A stretch of DNA of 64,000 nt from Marinomonas sargassi (lineage in GTDB: Bacteria; Pseudomonadota; Gammaproteobacteria; Pseudomonadales; Marinomonadaceae). The stretch covers positions 868,001 to 932,000 of the forward strand of contig NZ_JAOVZB010000001.1 in assembly GCF_025716875.1 (NCBI RefSeq), read 5' to 3'. Position 1 is the stretch's first letter, and every line of letters begins with the position of its first letter. The notes beneath the pieces were generated by a model, which worked only from the letters and a program-made list of their open reading frames with translations, made no database searches and was not told the DNA's origin. Positions 1 to 7,839 of the stretch are shown piece by piece. The translations under genes and the position numbers were made by a program.

Positions 1-489
1 GCCAAAAAGTTGGAACACTGAGCGCCTTGCCCAAACGGCCTTCTCTTGTGAAGGAAACATAGCCTTTGGCAATTGTGTGACTTCTATTTTACTGCGAGAT
101 AAGGTTCTGTGCTGAAATAAGTAGCCGCCTAGGGGCTTATTTTTCAAATGTTTGATTTGACGCCAGTGGCCACGTATCGATCGTGCTGGAATGATGGAAC
201 GCGCATAAATTACTGTCATGCCGTCAACCTTAAGTAATACAGTTCGGATGCGAGCCGCGTGTCGAGGGCTTAGCTTTAAACGTTGCCTTTCACGTGCGGT
301 TGGAGTCCCCCAAGCATCTTCTAACACCTCGACAGATAATCCCCCTGTTTTTTTTAGCTTGTCCGTTAGGGATGCGTCAGTGATTAGCCAAGGCCATAAT
401 TTTGTTGGGATATGGGTTTTGTTTAATCTGTGCGCTGGTACCCAGCGATAGTCTAGCTGTAAAGCGGCAGACGGGTTCATCAATGTCAT
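1..489 (-). CDS. ubiC: Chorismate pyruvate-lyase UbiC (5' part, runs off left edge)
   Basis: Translating the minus strand from ATG at 489 gives an open frame to the window edge (163 codons). It carries the UbiC pattern: a region with TARERQRL, then YARSIIPARS, then a LGGYLF segment and RRSVFQLFG, which in the family leads into the C-terminal KPLLL..E.FLP part that is missing here. UbiC removes pyruvate from chorismate to give 4-hydroxybenzoate, the first committed step of ubiquinone synthesis, in the cytoplasm. An in-frame TAG lies three codons upstream of the ATG; a second ATG three codons in (480) is an alternative start. No strong ribosome binding site is visible. It lies 22 bases downstream of the HDOD gene in the same direction. 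ubiA would be the expected next gene, outside the window. Confidence 0.85.
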   Translation of the reverse strand, partial: MTLMNPSAALQLDYRWVPAHRLNKTHIPTKLWPWLITDASLTDKLKKTGGLSVEVLEDAWGTPTARERQRLKLSPRHAARIRTVLLKVDGMTVIYARSIIPARSIRGHWRQIKHLKNKPLGGYLFQHRTLSRSKIEVTQLPKAMFPSQEKAVWARRSVFQLFG

Positions 490-511
490 ATTAAACTAAG
501 CACGTTTTTAA

Positions 512-1783
512 TTAGGCCTTATTTATCAAAGATGCCATTTGATGCAGTTCAGCGGAAGAAGAAAACACCTGCTGTAAGCACTCTTCAGCTTGTTCCAGCG
601 TTAACCCTACCTCAGTCAGCACTGAAGGATCAACGTCATTATCATGGCGTAATTGATGGGCAATATAAAGTAACTTGGCGAGTATTGAATGTTCACCATA
701 ATAATGGGGCTTTTTACTATACCGAATGGCTGTCCAGATATTGTCTGGAAGACTCCAATAGCGTAATAACCATGAGCCAAGTTGTTCTCTGGTAAAGTGC
801 AAAATATGCATTTCAACCAACTCATCAGGCATATGTGCATTGGCTTCTTGATAGCGAGATAAAATAGAGAAATGCGGGGGAAAGATTGTCCCTAGGGCTA
901 AAAAGCCAAAATTCTGCAATAAGCCTGCTAAGTAAGCATGGCCAAGTTTAGGGCGTTTTTCACTCGGCATAGTTTTTACTAGTGCTTCCACTAGTACCGC
1001 ATTCGTTACCGAATCCAGCCAATAATCCTGATAATGTCTAGGGCCGCTTTTGTTCTCATTAAAAGCGGTTTTCATCGATAAACCTAGTGCTAGGTTCATC
1101 ACCATATCAAAGCCAAGTACTCTAATTATGGCGTCTTCTACCGAGTCTATTGAACCTGGCGCCCCATAGTAAGGGGATGATGCCCAACTCACTACTTGCG
1201 CGGCTAAAACTGGGTCCAGTGAAATGACATCACATAACTCGTCTGTACCAGCCGAAGAGTCCGAAGATAGCTTAACAATACGCTGAGATGAAGCGGGTAA
1301 AGGGGGGATCTCTAATGTTTCTTCTAGGCGCTCTTTTATGCGGATAGATTGGAAGCGACCTAATGCTTTAAGTATCTGTGCTTCATCTTCTTCATGATTA
1401 TCAACAGGGTCCATGATTGAAGATTGGGGAATGGAAATGTCTTCAAAGCGACTCAAAGGGCCTGCAAAAGATGTTTCTAATTCTGATGCTGTGTAGTGTT
1501 GGTAGTCGTCATTGTTTGGTGAGCGTATAGCATAGGTTGTTTGCTTTTTTAACATACTAGCTTCTAGTAGCGTGAGAATGCTATTGGGCTTCACAAGTGG
1601 GCTGCCTTCTCTATGGGAGTAGGCAATGGGTTCTAATCGACGCTTAGTAATTCTCGACACGGCGGCAATATCGAGCATGTGACTTTCTGGGAAAATGGTT
1701 TGGATTCGGCCATCGTCATCGGAGAGGTGAGCAACACGAACTTTTTTAATGTCGGTTAGTTCAATATCGTTCAGGTCGTCCAT
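512..1783 (-). CDS. HDOD domain protein (putative signal-transduction)
   Basis: The 423-residue protein has an HDOD domain at about residues 150-350, recognisable from IPPLPASSQRIVKLSSD, the ISLDPVLAAQVVSWASSPYYG core helix and the DAIIRVLGFDMVMNLALGLS segment. HDOD domains are HD-superfamily relatives that mostly lack phosphohydrolase metal ligands and act in signalling. Residues 1-125 are not clearly recognisable; related pseudomonad proteins carry an aminoacyl-tRNA deacylase-like domain (YbaK type) there, and the spacing here is compatible, but key residues could not be confirmed. Transcribed toward ubiC with a 22-base gap. Function in this organism is unknown. Confidence 0.8.
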   Translation of the reverse strand: MDDLNDIELTDIKKVRVAHLSDDDGRIQTIFPESHMLDIAAVSRITKRRLEPIAYSHREGSPLVKPNSILTLLEASMLKKQTTYAIRSPNNDDYQHYTASELETSFAGPLSRFEDISIPQSSIMDPVDNHEEDEAQILKALGRFQSIRIKERLEETLEIPPLPASSQRIVKLSSDSSAGTDELCDVISLDPVLAAQVVSWASSPYYGAPGSIDSVEDAIIRVLGFDMVMNLALGLSMKTAFNENKSGPRHYQDYWLDSVTNAVLVEALVKTMPSEKRPKLGHAYLAGLLQNFGFLALGTIFPPHFSILSRYQEANAHMPDELVEMHILHFTREQLGSWLLRYWSLPDNIWTAIRYSKKPHYYGEHSILAKLLYIAHQLRHDNDVDPSVLTEVGLTLEQAEECLQQVFSSSAELHQMASLINKA

Positions 1784-1813
1784 AAAAACTCACAAAAATA
1801 CGCTGGTATAGGA

Positions 1814-1842
1814 AATAAAAAAGCCCCGATAAACGGGGCTTT
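1814..1842 (-). terminator. Intrinsic terminator after the aap operon
   Basis: Perfect 8-bp stem AAGCCCCG/CGGGGCTT (1821-1828 with 1834-1841) with a 5-base loop. On the minus strand it is followed by a T-rich run (complement of 1814-1820). It sits 34 bases past the aapP stop codon and separates that operon from the HDOD gene. Confidence 0.85.
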
Positions 1843-1875
1843 GAATATACCAGATTTTTAAAACTAAGTTATGAA

Positions 1876-2655
1876 TTAGTGATTTAAAATTTGGCTTAAG
1901 AAGTTTTGAGTACGATCTTGTTGAGGATTGTTAAAGAACTCATTAGGTTCATTTGCCTCAACAATCTCACCTGCATCCATGAATACTACACGGTCAGCAA
2001 CGGTTTTAGCGAAGCCCATTTCGTGAGTTACACAGACCATGGTCATACCTTCATCAGCAAGTTGAACCATAACATCCAGTACTTCTTTGATCATTTCTGG
2101 ATCAAGTGCCGATGTTGGCTCATCAAACAACATGATACGAGGTTGCATACACAAGCCACGAGCAATCGCTACACGTTGTTGTTGTCCACCTGAAAGTTGA
2201 CCTGGGTATTTCAATGCTTGGTTAGCGATTTTTACACGCTCCAAGTAATGCATAGCCATTTCTTCAGCTTCTTTCTTAGGTGTTTTACGAACCCAAATAG
2301 GAGCCAAAGTTAGGTTTTCCAAAATGGTTAAGTGAGGGAATAAATTGAAATGCTGAAACACCATACCAACATCTTTACGAATCGCTTCGATGTTTTTCAG
2401 GTTGTCATTCATTTCGATGCCATCAACAATGATAGAACCTTTTTGGTGTTCTTCTAGACGGTTGATACAACGAGTCATAGTAGATTTACCTGAGCCAGAA
2501 GGCCCACAAACTACGATACGCTCACCTTTCTTGATGCTGAAGTTTATGTTTTTCAGTACGTGAAAGTCGCCATACCACTTGTTTACATCATTAAATTCGA
2601 TGATTGCTTCTTCACCCGGTGCAAGTTGGGCAAGAGCCATATTTCTGTCTGTCAT
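1876..2655 (-). CDS. aapP: Polar amino-acid ABC transporter, ATPase subunit AapP
   Basis: ATPase of a general L-amino-acid importer (AapJQMP family). In 259 residues it shows Walker A GPSGSGKS at 51-58, the Q-loop glutamine at 101, signature LSGGQQ at 154-159, Walker B IMLFDEP at 174-180 and the switch histidine in VTHEMGFA. The sequence is typical of the GlnQ/HisP group. The start chosen has GAGGT about 8 bases upstream. It is the last gene of the four-gene operon, 22 bases after aapM, and is followed by an intrinsic terminator. Expected on the cytoplasmic face of the membrane, driving import through AapQ/AapM. Confidence 0.93.
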   Translation of the reverse strand: MTDRNMALAQLAPGEEAIIEFNDVNKWYGDFHVLKNINFSIKKGERIVVCGPSGSGKSTMTRCINRLEEHQKGSIIVDGIEMNDNLKNIEAIRKDVGMVFQHFNLFPHLTILENLTLAPIWVRKTPKKEAEEMAMHYLERVKIANQALKYPGQLSGGQQQRVAIARGLCMQPRIMLFDEPTSALDPEMIKEVLDVMVQLADEGMTMVCVTHEMGFAKTVADRVVFMDAGEIVEANEPNEFFNNPQQDRTQNFLSQILNH

Positions 2656-2677
2656 AATATAGACCTCAAATTCTTAA

Positions 2678-3778
2678 CTAATTCCGCTTATGTCCAGTTT
2701 CTAGCTTACGTTCGATTGCCATACTGTAACGTGACATACCAAAGCAGATAGCCCAATAAATGAATCCGGCGAAGGCATAGCCTTCAATGGTTGTTCCTAA
2801 CCAACTAGCGTCGTGACTGGCTGCCTGTATTCGACCAAGTAAATCGAACATGCCGACAATGTAAACCAGCGTAGTATCTTTAAACAAACCGATAAAAGTG
2901 TTTACGATACCTGGAATAACCAGTTTCAATGCTTGTGGCAAAATAACCAAAATCATCGATTGCCAGTAGGTTAGCCCCATCGCATCTGCGGCTTCATACT
3001 GTCCTTTTGGAATAGCTTGTAAGCCACCACGAATAACCTCGGCCATATAAGCGGCTGAGAATAATGTGATACCGATCAGTACACGCAGTAGTTTGTTGAA
3101 GTTCATGCCTTCAGGCAAAAATAATGGAATCATTACCGATGCCATGAACAAAATCGTAATCAAAGGAACCGCACGAATGGTTTCGATGAAAACAATACAA
3201 ACAGACTTCGCAATAGGCATATTTGACTGTCGCCCTAGAGCAAGCAGAACACCTAATGGAAAAGACGCCACAATACCGACCACGCCCAAGAGAACGGTTA
3301 GGAATAATCCGCCCCACAAAGAAGTTTCCACGATCTCTAAGCCAAACGCGCCGCCTGCAAAAAGGATGTAGGCAACCACTGGGTAAACGACCATTATGGC
3401 AATAGATAGGTACAGTTTGTTTACGCTTTTTACCGCGAAGGTAGCCACTAATACCACTAAGAGAATAACGGCAATATTAATGCGCCATGTTTCTTCTTCC
3501 GGATATAAGCCATACATAAACTGTTCAAAGTAAACGCCTATGAAAGCCCAACATGCCCCACCTGCAGTACACTCAGCCTTTGATGATCCTGACCAAGTCG
3601 CATTGACTAGACCCCATTCAATTACAGGGGGTACTAATAGGTAGATGATGTAAAGGCTGAAAAACGTTAAAAATACGTTTAACGGCGAAGACAATAAGTT
3701 TTGACGAAGCCAAGCTACAGCACCAACAGAGTTAACTGGTGGCGGAAGACTGGGTGAAGGTTTAAATTCAATAGCCAT
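2678..3778 (-). CDS. aapM: Amino-acid ABC transporter permease AapM
   Basis: This 366-residue inner-membrane permease belongs to the HisMQ type. It has an N-terminal membrane helix (about 38-53), an extended loop with a cysteine pair (AECTAGGACWAF), further helices, and the conserved EAA loop EAADAMGLTYWQSMILVILPQA near the C-terminal third. This is the long form found in Aap-type systems, compared with about 220 residues for HisM. It lies 10 bases after aapQ, so the two are very likely translated from one message and form the heterodimeric channel. Confidence 0.9.
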   Translation of the reverse strand: MAIEFKPSPSLPPPVNSVGAVAWLRQNLLSSPLNVFLTFFSLYIIYLLVPPVIEWGLVNATWSGSSKAECTAGGACWAFIGVYFEQFMYGLYPEEETWRINIAVILLVVLVATFAVKSVNKLYLSIAIMVVYPVVAYILFAGGAFGLEIVETSLWGGLFLTVLLGVVGIVASFPLGVLLALGRQSNMPIAKSVCIVFIETIRAVPLITILFMASVMIPLFLPEGMNFNKLLRVLIGITLFSAAYMAEVIRGGLQAIPKGQYEAADAMGLTYWQSMILVILPQALKLVIPGIVNTFIGLFKDTTLVYIVGMFDLLGRIQAASHDASWLGTTIEGYAFAGFIYWAICFGMSRYSMAIERKLETGHKRN

Positions 3779-3788
3779 GATCTTCCTC

Positions 3789-4964
3789 CTAGCGCTCGAT
3801 TAATGACATTTTTTTGTTGTACCAGTTCATAAAGAGCGAAATAGATAAGCTCAATGATCCGTATACCAACATACATAAACCAATGGTTTCAATTGCTTGA
3901 CCTGTCTGGTTTAACGTTGTCCCCATTACTACTGCAACTAACTCAGGATAAGCGATAGCTGCACCTAGTGATGAGTTTTTCGCCAAGTTCAAAAATTGGC
4001 TAGTAAGAGGTGGAATGATTACTCGCAACGCCTGTGGCAAAACAATCAAACGCTGAGTCAGACTGTCTTTCAAACCTAAAGATCGAGCTGCTTCTGTTTG
4101 CCCCCAGTTTACTGACAAGATCCCAGCACGAACAATTTCTGCAATAAAAGATGCTGTGTAAGTGGAAAGAGCGATCAGGACCGCGACAAACTCTGGAGGA
4201 AGTACCATACCACCAGTAACGTTAAAGCGACTTTTTTGAGGTAAATCAAACTCGATTGGAAAGCCTGATATAACAAGAGAAAGTAGTGTTACAGCAATGA
4301 TAATACCAAAAGACGACCAGTAAGCAGGGAACCATAGGCCTGTTTTTGTTTGACGTTTCTTCGCCCATACAATCAGAGCGATTGCAGCAACAATAGACAA
4401 AACAAAGCCAGCAATAACAAATCCGAAACCTTCTTGGAAAATAGGGTTTGGAGAGTAAATGCCGCGTTTGTTAAGGAAGAAGTCAGCAAAAATAAAACTT
4501 TCTCTTGGATGAGGTAGAGCCGCAAGTACAGCGAAATACCAGAAAAACATTTGCAGCAGTAAAGGAAGGTTACGCAAGGTTTCAACATATACCGTTGCCA
4601 AGCGTGCGACCAACCAGTTATTGGATAGTCTTGCTAAACCAATAATGACACCGAGTACAGTTGCTAAAACGATACCGAGTAAGGAAATAACAACGGTATT
4701 GATGAGGGCAACAAGAAAAGCACGGCCATAAGAATTGGCCTCGGTGTACTCAATTAAGTGAATGAGGATTGGAAAACCTGCTGGTTCATTAAGAAATGAA
4801 AGACCAGTAGATATTCCTCGATTGTCTAGGTTGCTTTGAAGGTTAGAAAATAAGTAGTAACCAACAAAAACGACTAGAGCTAAAAGCAATATTTGAAAAA
4901 TTAAGGCACGGTTACCTGCATCATTCAAAAAGCTATTATTGTTCGAAGGAGTTTTATCTATCAT
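3789..4964 (-). CDS. aapQ: Amino-acid ABC transporter permease AapQ
   Basis: This is the first permease of the operon (391 residues). It has a hydrophobic N-terminal helix at about 20-40, the BPD_transp domain with ALINTVVISLLGIVLATVLG, and an EAA loop TEAARSLGLKDSLTQRLIVLPQA near residue 300. Family knowledge: AapQ and AapM pair to make the translocation path for amino acids delivered by AapJ. It is separated from aapJ by 110 bases that contain a strong hairpin, which probably lowers permease expression relative to the binding protein. Confidence 0.9.
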   Translation of the reverse strand: MIDKTPSNNNSFLNDAGNRALIFQILLLALVVFVGYYLFSNLQSNLDNRGISTGLSFLNEPAGFPILIHLIEYTEANSYGRAFLVALINTVVISLLGIVLATVLGVIIGLARLSNNWLVARLATVYVETLRNLPLLLQMFFWYFAVLAALPHPRESFIFADFFLNKRGIYSPNPIFQEGFGFVIAGFVLSIVAAIALIVWAKKRQTKTGLWFPAYWSSFGIIIAVTLLSLVISGFPIEFDLPQKSRFNVTGGMVLPPEFVAVLIALSTYTASFIAEIVRAGILSVNWGQTEAARSLGLKDSLTQRLIVLPQALRVIIPPLTSQFLNLAKNSSLGAAIAYPELVAVVMGTTLNQTGQAIETIGLCMLVYGSLSLSISLFMNWYNKKMSLIER

Positions 4965-5013
4965 CTTAGTTCAGGCATAAATGCTCGTCAGATGTGGTAA
5001 GAAAGGGGGGAAA

Positions 5014-5037
5014 CCCAGCGACAAGGGAGTCGCTGGG
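5014..5037 (-). promoter_or_regulatory. Intercistronic hairpin between aapJ and aapQ
   Basis: Perfect 9-bp inverted repeat CCCAGCGAC/GTCGCTGGG with a 6-base loop (5014-5022 with 5029-5037), 38 bases past the aapJ stop codon. On the minus strand it is followed by TTTCCCCCC rather than a clean T-run, so it is more likely a 3'-end stabiliser or partial terminator than a full stop. This is a common way to make more binding protein than permease. Confidence 0.6.
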
Positions 5038-5074
5038 CTAATACCCAAGATCGGGATATTTTAATCTATAAAGA

Positions 5075-6097
5075 TTAACGAACTGGTGGCGCGTACATTA
5101 CACCGCCTTCAGTCCATAGGTTGTTGATACCACGAGGAAGGCCAACTGGAGTTGCTGGACCAACGTTGTTTTCAAATACTTCTCCGTAGTTACCTACAAG
5201 AGCGATGATGTTGTAAGCCCAATCAGCAGATAGACCTAGTTGAGCACCCATATCACCTTCAGTACCTAGAAGACGTGCGATACCTGGATCAGTTGTTTCT
5301 TTTTTGATTGTAGCTACGTTCTTAGAGGTAATGCCAAGTTCTTCAGCGTTAACTTGAACGAACATAGACCAAGTTACGATATCTTTCCATTGGTTGTCGC
5401 CGTGACGAACAACAGGGCCTAGAGGCTCTTTAGAAATTGTTTCAGGAAGGATAACGTGAGCGTTTGGCTCAGCTAGTTTAGAACGCTGTGCTGCAAGACC
5501 AGATTTATCAGTTGTGAATACATCACAACGACCTGAATCGTATGCTGCAACGGCTTCGTCAGCTTTTTGAACGACAACTGGAACGTAAGACAATTTGTGC
5601 TTACGGAAGAAGTCAGCCATGTTTAATTCAGTTGTAGTACCTTGCTCAGTACATACAGTTGCACCGTCAAGGTCTAGAGCAGATTCCACACCTAGATCTT
5701 TACGTACCATGAAACCTTGACCGTCGTAGAAGTTCACTGCTGTGAAGTCTAGACCTAGAGAAGAGTCACGAGTGTAAGTCCAAGTAGTGTTACGAGAAAG
5801 CATGTCGATTTCGCCAGACTGCAATGCAGTAAAACGCTCTTTCGCAGAAAGTGGAGTGAATTTAACCGCTTGAGCATCGCCGAATACAGCTGCTGCTGTA
5901 GCACGACAAGCGTCTACGTCGATACCAGTCCAGTTACCAGAAGCGTCTGCGTTTGAGAAGCCAGGAACACCTTGGCTAACACCACATTGAATGAAGCCTT
6001 TTGCTTTAACGTCGTCTAGAGTCGCTGCAGTAGCACCTGTGCTGATAGTTGCTGCAATCGCAGCAGTTGAGAGTAATTTACCAACGTTCGATTTCAT
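5075..6097 (-). CDS. aapJ: Amino-acid ABC transporter periplasmic binding protein AapJ
   Basis: This 340-residue family 3 solute-binding protein has a signal peptide MKSNVGKLLSTAAIAATISTG with cleavage likely after ATA near residue 25. It then reads DDVKAKGFIQCGVSQGVPGFS, WTGIDVDACRATAAAVFGD and the SBP_bac_3 signature region FTPLSAKERFTALQSGEIDML. The family captures a broad range of L-amino acids in the periplasm. The start is supported by GGGAGG (6107-6112) about 10 bases upstream. It is the first gene of aapJQMP, under the sigma-54 promoter at 6171-6188, so likely induced under nitrogen limitation. Confidence 0.93.
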   Translation of the reverse strand: MKSNVGKLLSTAAIAATISTGATAATLDDVKAKGFIQCGVSQGVPGFSNADASGNWTGIDVDACRATAAAVFGDAQAVKFTPLSAKERFTALQSGEIDMLSRNTTWTYTRDSSLGLDFTAVNFYDGQGFMVRKDLGVESALDLDGATVCTEQGTTTELNMADFFRKHKLSYVPVVVQKADEAVAAYDSGRCDVFTTDKSGLAAQRSKLAEPNAHVILPETISKEPLGPVVRHGDNQWKDIVTWSMFVQVNAEELGITSKNVATIKKETTDPGIARLLGTEGDMGAQLGLSADWAYNIIALVGNYGEVFENNVGPATPVGLPRGINNLWTEGGVMYAPPVR

Positions 6098-6170
6098 TGT
6101 ATTTAGCCTCCCGGGCGTTTTTGAGTTTGTTGTAAATTGCTTAACCTAATGATCAAGAATTGATTTAATA

Positions 6171-6188
6171 AAGCAATAAAAGTGCCAA
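6171..6188 (-). promoter_or_regulatory. Sigma-54 (RpoN) promoter of the aap operon
   Basis: Read on the minus strand the site is TTGGCACTTTTATTGCTT, which matches the RpoN consensus TTGGCAC-N5-TTGCW at every fixed position with the exact 5-base spacer. It lies about 75 bases upstream of the aapJ start in the right orientation. Sigma-54 control of amino-acid uptake by NtrC is well known in proteobacteria; which activator works here is inference. Confidence 0.8.
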
Positions 6189-6264
6189 CGTGATTTTTTA
6201 TTTTTATTTAGTTCTCTAAGATGAATATTCTGCTAAATTCATCCAACACCTATATAGAATGATG

Positions 6265-6311
6265 CTTTATAGCGCCAGTCAAGCATAAAATATGGTTATA
6301 GTGCTATAAAG
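6265..6311. promoter_or_regulatory. Candidate operator dyads upstream of aap
   Basis: Inverted repeat CTTTATAGC (6265-6273) and GCTATAAAG (6303-6311); the right arm overlaps a self-contained palindrome TTATAG-TG-CTATAA (6296-6309). The dyads lie about 80-140 bases upstream of the sigma-54 promoter, the usual distance for an enhancer-binding activator. They do not match the classical NtrC half-sites, so the protein involved is unknown. Confidence 0.4.
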
Positions 6312-6603
6312 TATGCATTCATTTCATTTAAAACAGATAGAGAAATTGAATTTCGCCTATAACAATTATCATTTCTAAATACTGTTTCATAGGGCGGCCC
6401 GAAGTTTTTATTGCATCATCTTGGGGCGACATAAGTAATATAGTGTATCTTTATGTGTCATTGCGAACTATTTGCGTTATTTTAGTGCTTTATTTTTTGC
6501 GTTGATTTGTATCGTTATTTATTCAATGTCGCCTTTTCCATAATTTGTTCATGGCATGATAGACTTAGGTATCTGTTTAAGTAATTAAGGAGACCCATAA
6601 CAT

Positions 6604-7080
6604 ATGGAGAACTCAGAAAAACCTCTCGATCGTTTGGATAAAAAAATTCTTCGTGAATTACAAATAAATGGACGTTTATCTAATGTGGAGCTTGCTAGTC
6701 GTGTAGGGCTAAGTGCGACGCCTTGTTTGGAGCGAGTACGCCGACTAGAGCGAAACGGTTACATTGCAGGCTATTGTGCTTTAGTAAACCCTAAGAAAGT
6801 GGATGCGGGGTTATTGGTTTTTGTAGAGATTCGCCTTAAAACGACTTCACCAGAAGGTTTTACTGAATTTAAAACCGCAGTGGCGCAAATTCCAGAAATC
6901 TTAGAATGCCATTTGATTGCAGGGGATTTTGAGTATTTGCTAAAAGCGCGAGTCTCTAACATGGACTCCTATCGCCTATTACTTGGCGAGACCTTGCTAA
7001 CGCTTCCTCACGTAAGAGAGTCACGCACCTATGTGGCTATGGAAGAGGTGAAAAATACGACCGTGATTAATATCCCATAA
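6604..7080 (+). CDS. lrp: Leucine-responsive regulatory protein Lrp
   Basis: Lrp/AsnC-family regulator, 158 residues. The N-terminal winged helix-turn-helix covers about 8-60 (LDRLDKKILRELQINGRLSN, VGLSATPCLERVRRLERNGYI). The C-terminal RAM ligand-binding domain contains ECHLIAGDFEYLLKARV and YRLLLGETLLTLPHVRESRTYV. It is close in sequence to E. coli Lrp, not just a generic AsnC paralogue. The start is fixed by AAGGAGA 10 bases upstream. Divergent from the amino-acid transporter operon, so aap is a plausible Lrp target; that link is inference. Confidence 0.92.
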   Translation: MENSEKPLDRLDKKILRELQINGRLSNVELASRVGLSATPCLERVRRLERNGYIAGYCALVNPKKVDAGLLVFVEIRLKTTSPEGFTEFKTAVAQIPEILECHLIAGDFEYLLKARVSNMDSYRLLLGETLLTLPHVRESRTYVAMEEVKNTTVINIP

Positions 7081-7113
7081 ATAAGCTTGCTTGCGGTATG
7101 GGATATTACTTGC

Positions 7114-7725
7114 TCACTTTTCTTTAATGAGCTGATCTAATATTTTATCGAGTACTTTGGGCCCCATCCCTTTTACGTTCAGTACGGCCTTCTTTGAACG
7201 AAAAGGTCGTTCACTAATCAGTTTCTCCAACACTTTCTTCTGAACACCCTTTAATGCCCTAAGTGTTTTGCTTTTAACTCTATTGAGCTCTTGGTAGTGC
7301 TCAGGCTGCTCTAGGGTTGTTTTAGGTGCACTTTTTGGCAACTGGGTATCTTCTTGCGAATTTTCATTTTCGGGGGTGTAAATATAAGGAAGCGCAAAAC
7401 CTATTGTGTCGACAGGAGAGTACACAACCCCATCCCATTCACTTAACTGTAAAAAAAGCTGCCAAGAGCCCTCGGGTGGCTGCTGGAACAACAAATCATA
7501 CTGGCAGTTTTCAAGGAAGTGTTGGCCGAAGAGCTCGCCAATGTGAGTACTCGCCAAAAGTATTGAGTCATTCTGGCTAGTATGAGATGACGATGCACAG
7601 AAATCGATACGTAGTGTTCCGCTAATATTTCCCTCTGGCCTTTGATTACTAATGCAATCAATCGATACTAGGACTCTATCCTCGTTGATATTGTACGCAC
7701 ACCCCTGCATGGTCAAGCTTTTCAT
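7114..7725 (-). CDS. Protein of unknown function with C-terminal helix-hairpin-helix
   Basis: No family is recognised for most of the 203 residues. The N-terminal part is rich in beta-type sequence (VLVSIDCISNQ, GTLRIDFCASSS). A hydrophilic linker follows, and the C-terminal 60 residues end in a helix-hairpin-helix-like segment, AVLNVKGMGPKVLDKILDQL, typical of non-specific DNA binding. The start at 7725 (MKSLTMQG) is preferred over the longer frame to 7752 because GAGGGAG lies just upstream; the longer ATG has none. It is convergent with lrp and lies about 115 bases downstream of recG. A DNA-related role is a guess. Confidence 0.65.
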   Translation of the reverse strand: MKSLTMQGCAYNINEDRVLVSIDCISNQRPEGNISGTLRIDFCASSSHTSQNDSILLASTHIGELFGQHFLENCQYDLLFQQPPEGSWQLFLQLSEWDGVVYSPVDTIGFALPYIYTPENENSQEDTQLPKSAPKTTLEQPEHYQELNRVKSKTLRALKGVQKKVLEKLISERPFRSKKAVLNVKGMGPKVLDKILDQLIKEK

Positions 7726-7839
7726 CTTTACTCCCTCTGAATAATGAACCATCTCATGAGGGAGGAATTTTTGATTATTTTTTATTCAGGTGCAAGGGGC
7801 AGAAAGCGATAAAAGCGGCTAAATGATAAAAAATGGTCA

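Larger units (their letters stand above)
6098..6603. other. Divergent regulatory region between aapJ and lrp
   Basis: 506 bases with no credible gene, strongly AT-rich. It contains the aap sigma-54 promoter (6171-6188), a 14-base palindrome (6296-6309) and a spaced inverted repeat CTTTATAGC/GCTATAAAG (6265-6273 with 6303-6311). The lrp ribosome binding site AAGGAGA lies at 6587-6593. These are likely activator or Lrp-type sites, not proven. Confidence 0.6.

Noticed and set aside
218..451. 77-codon plus-strand frame at the left edge
   Set aside because: It lies opposite the well-supported ubiC reading frame and has no family features.
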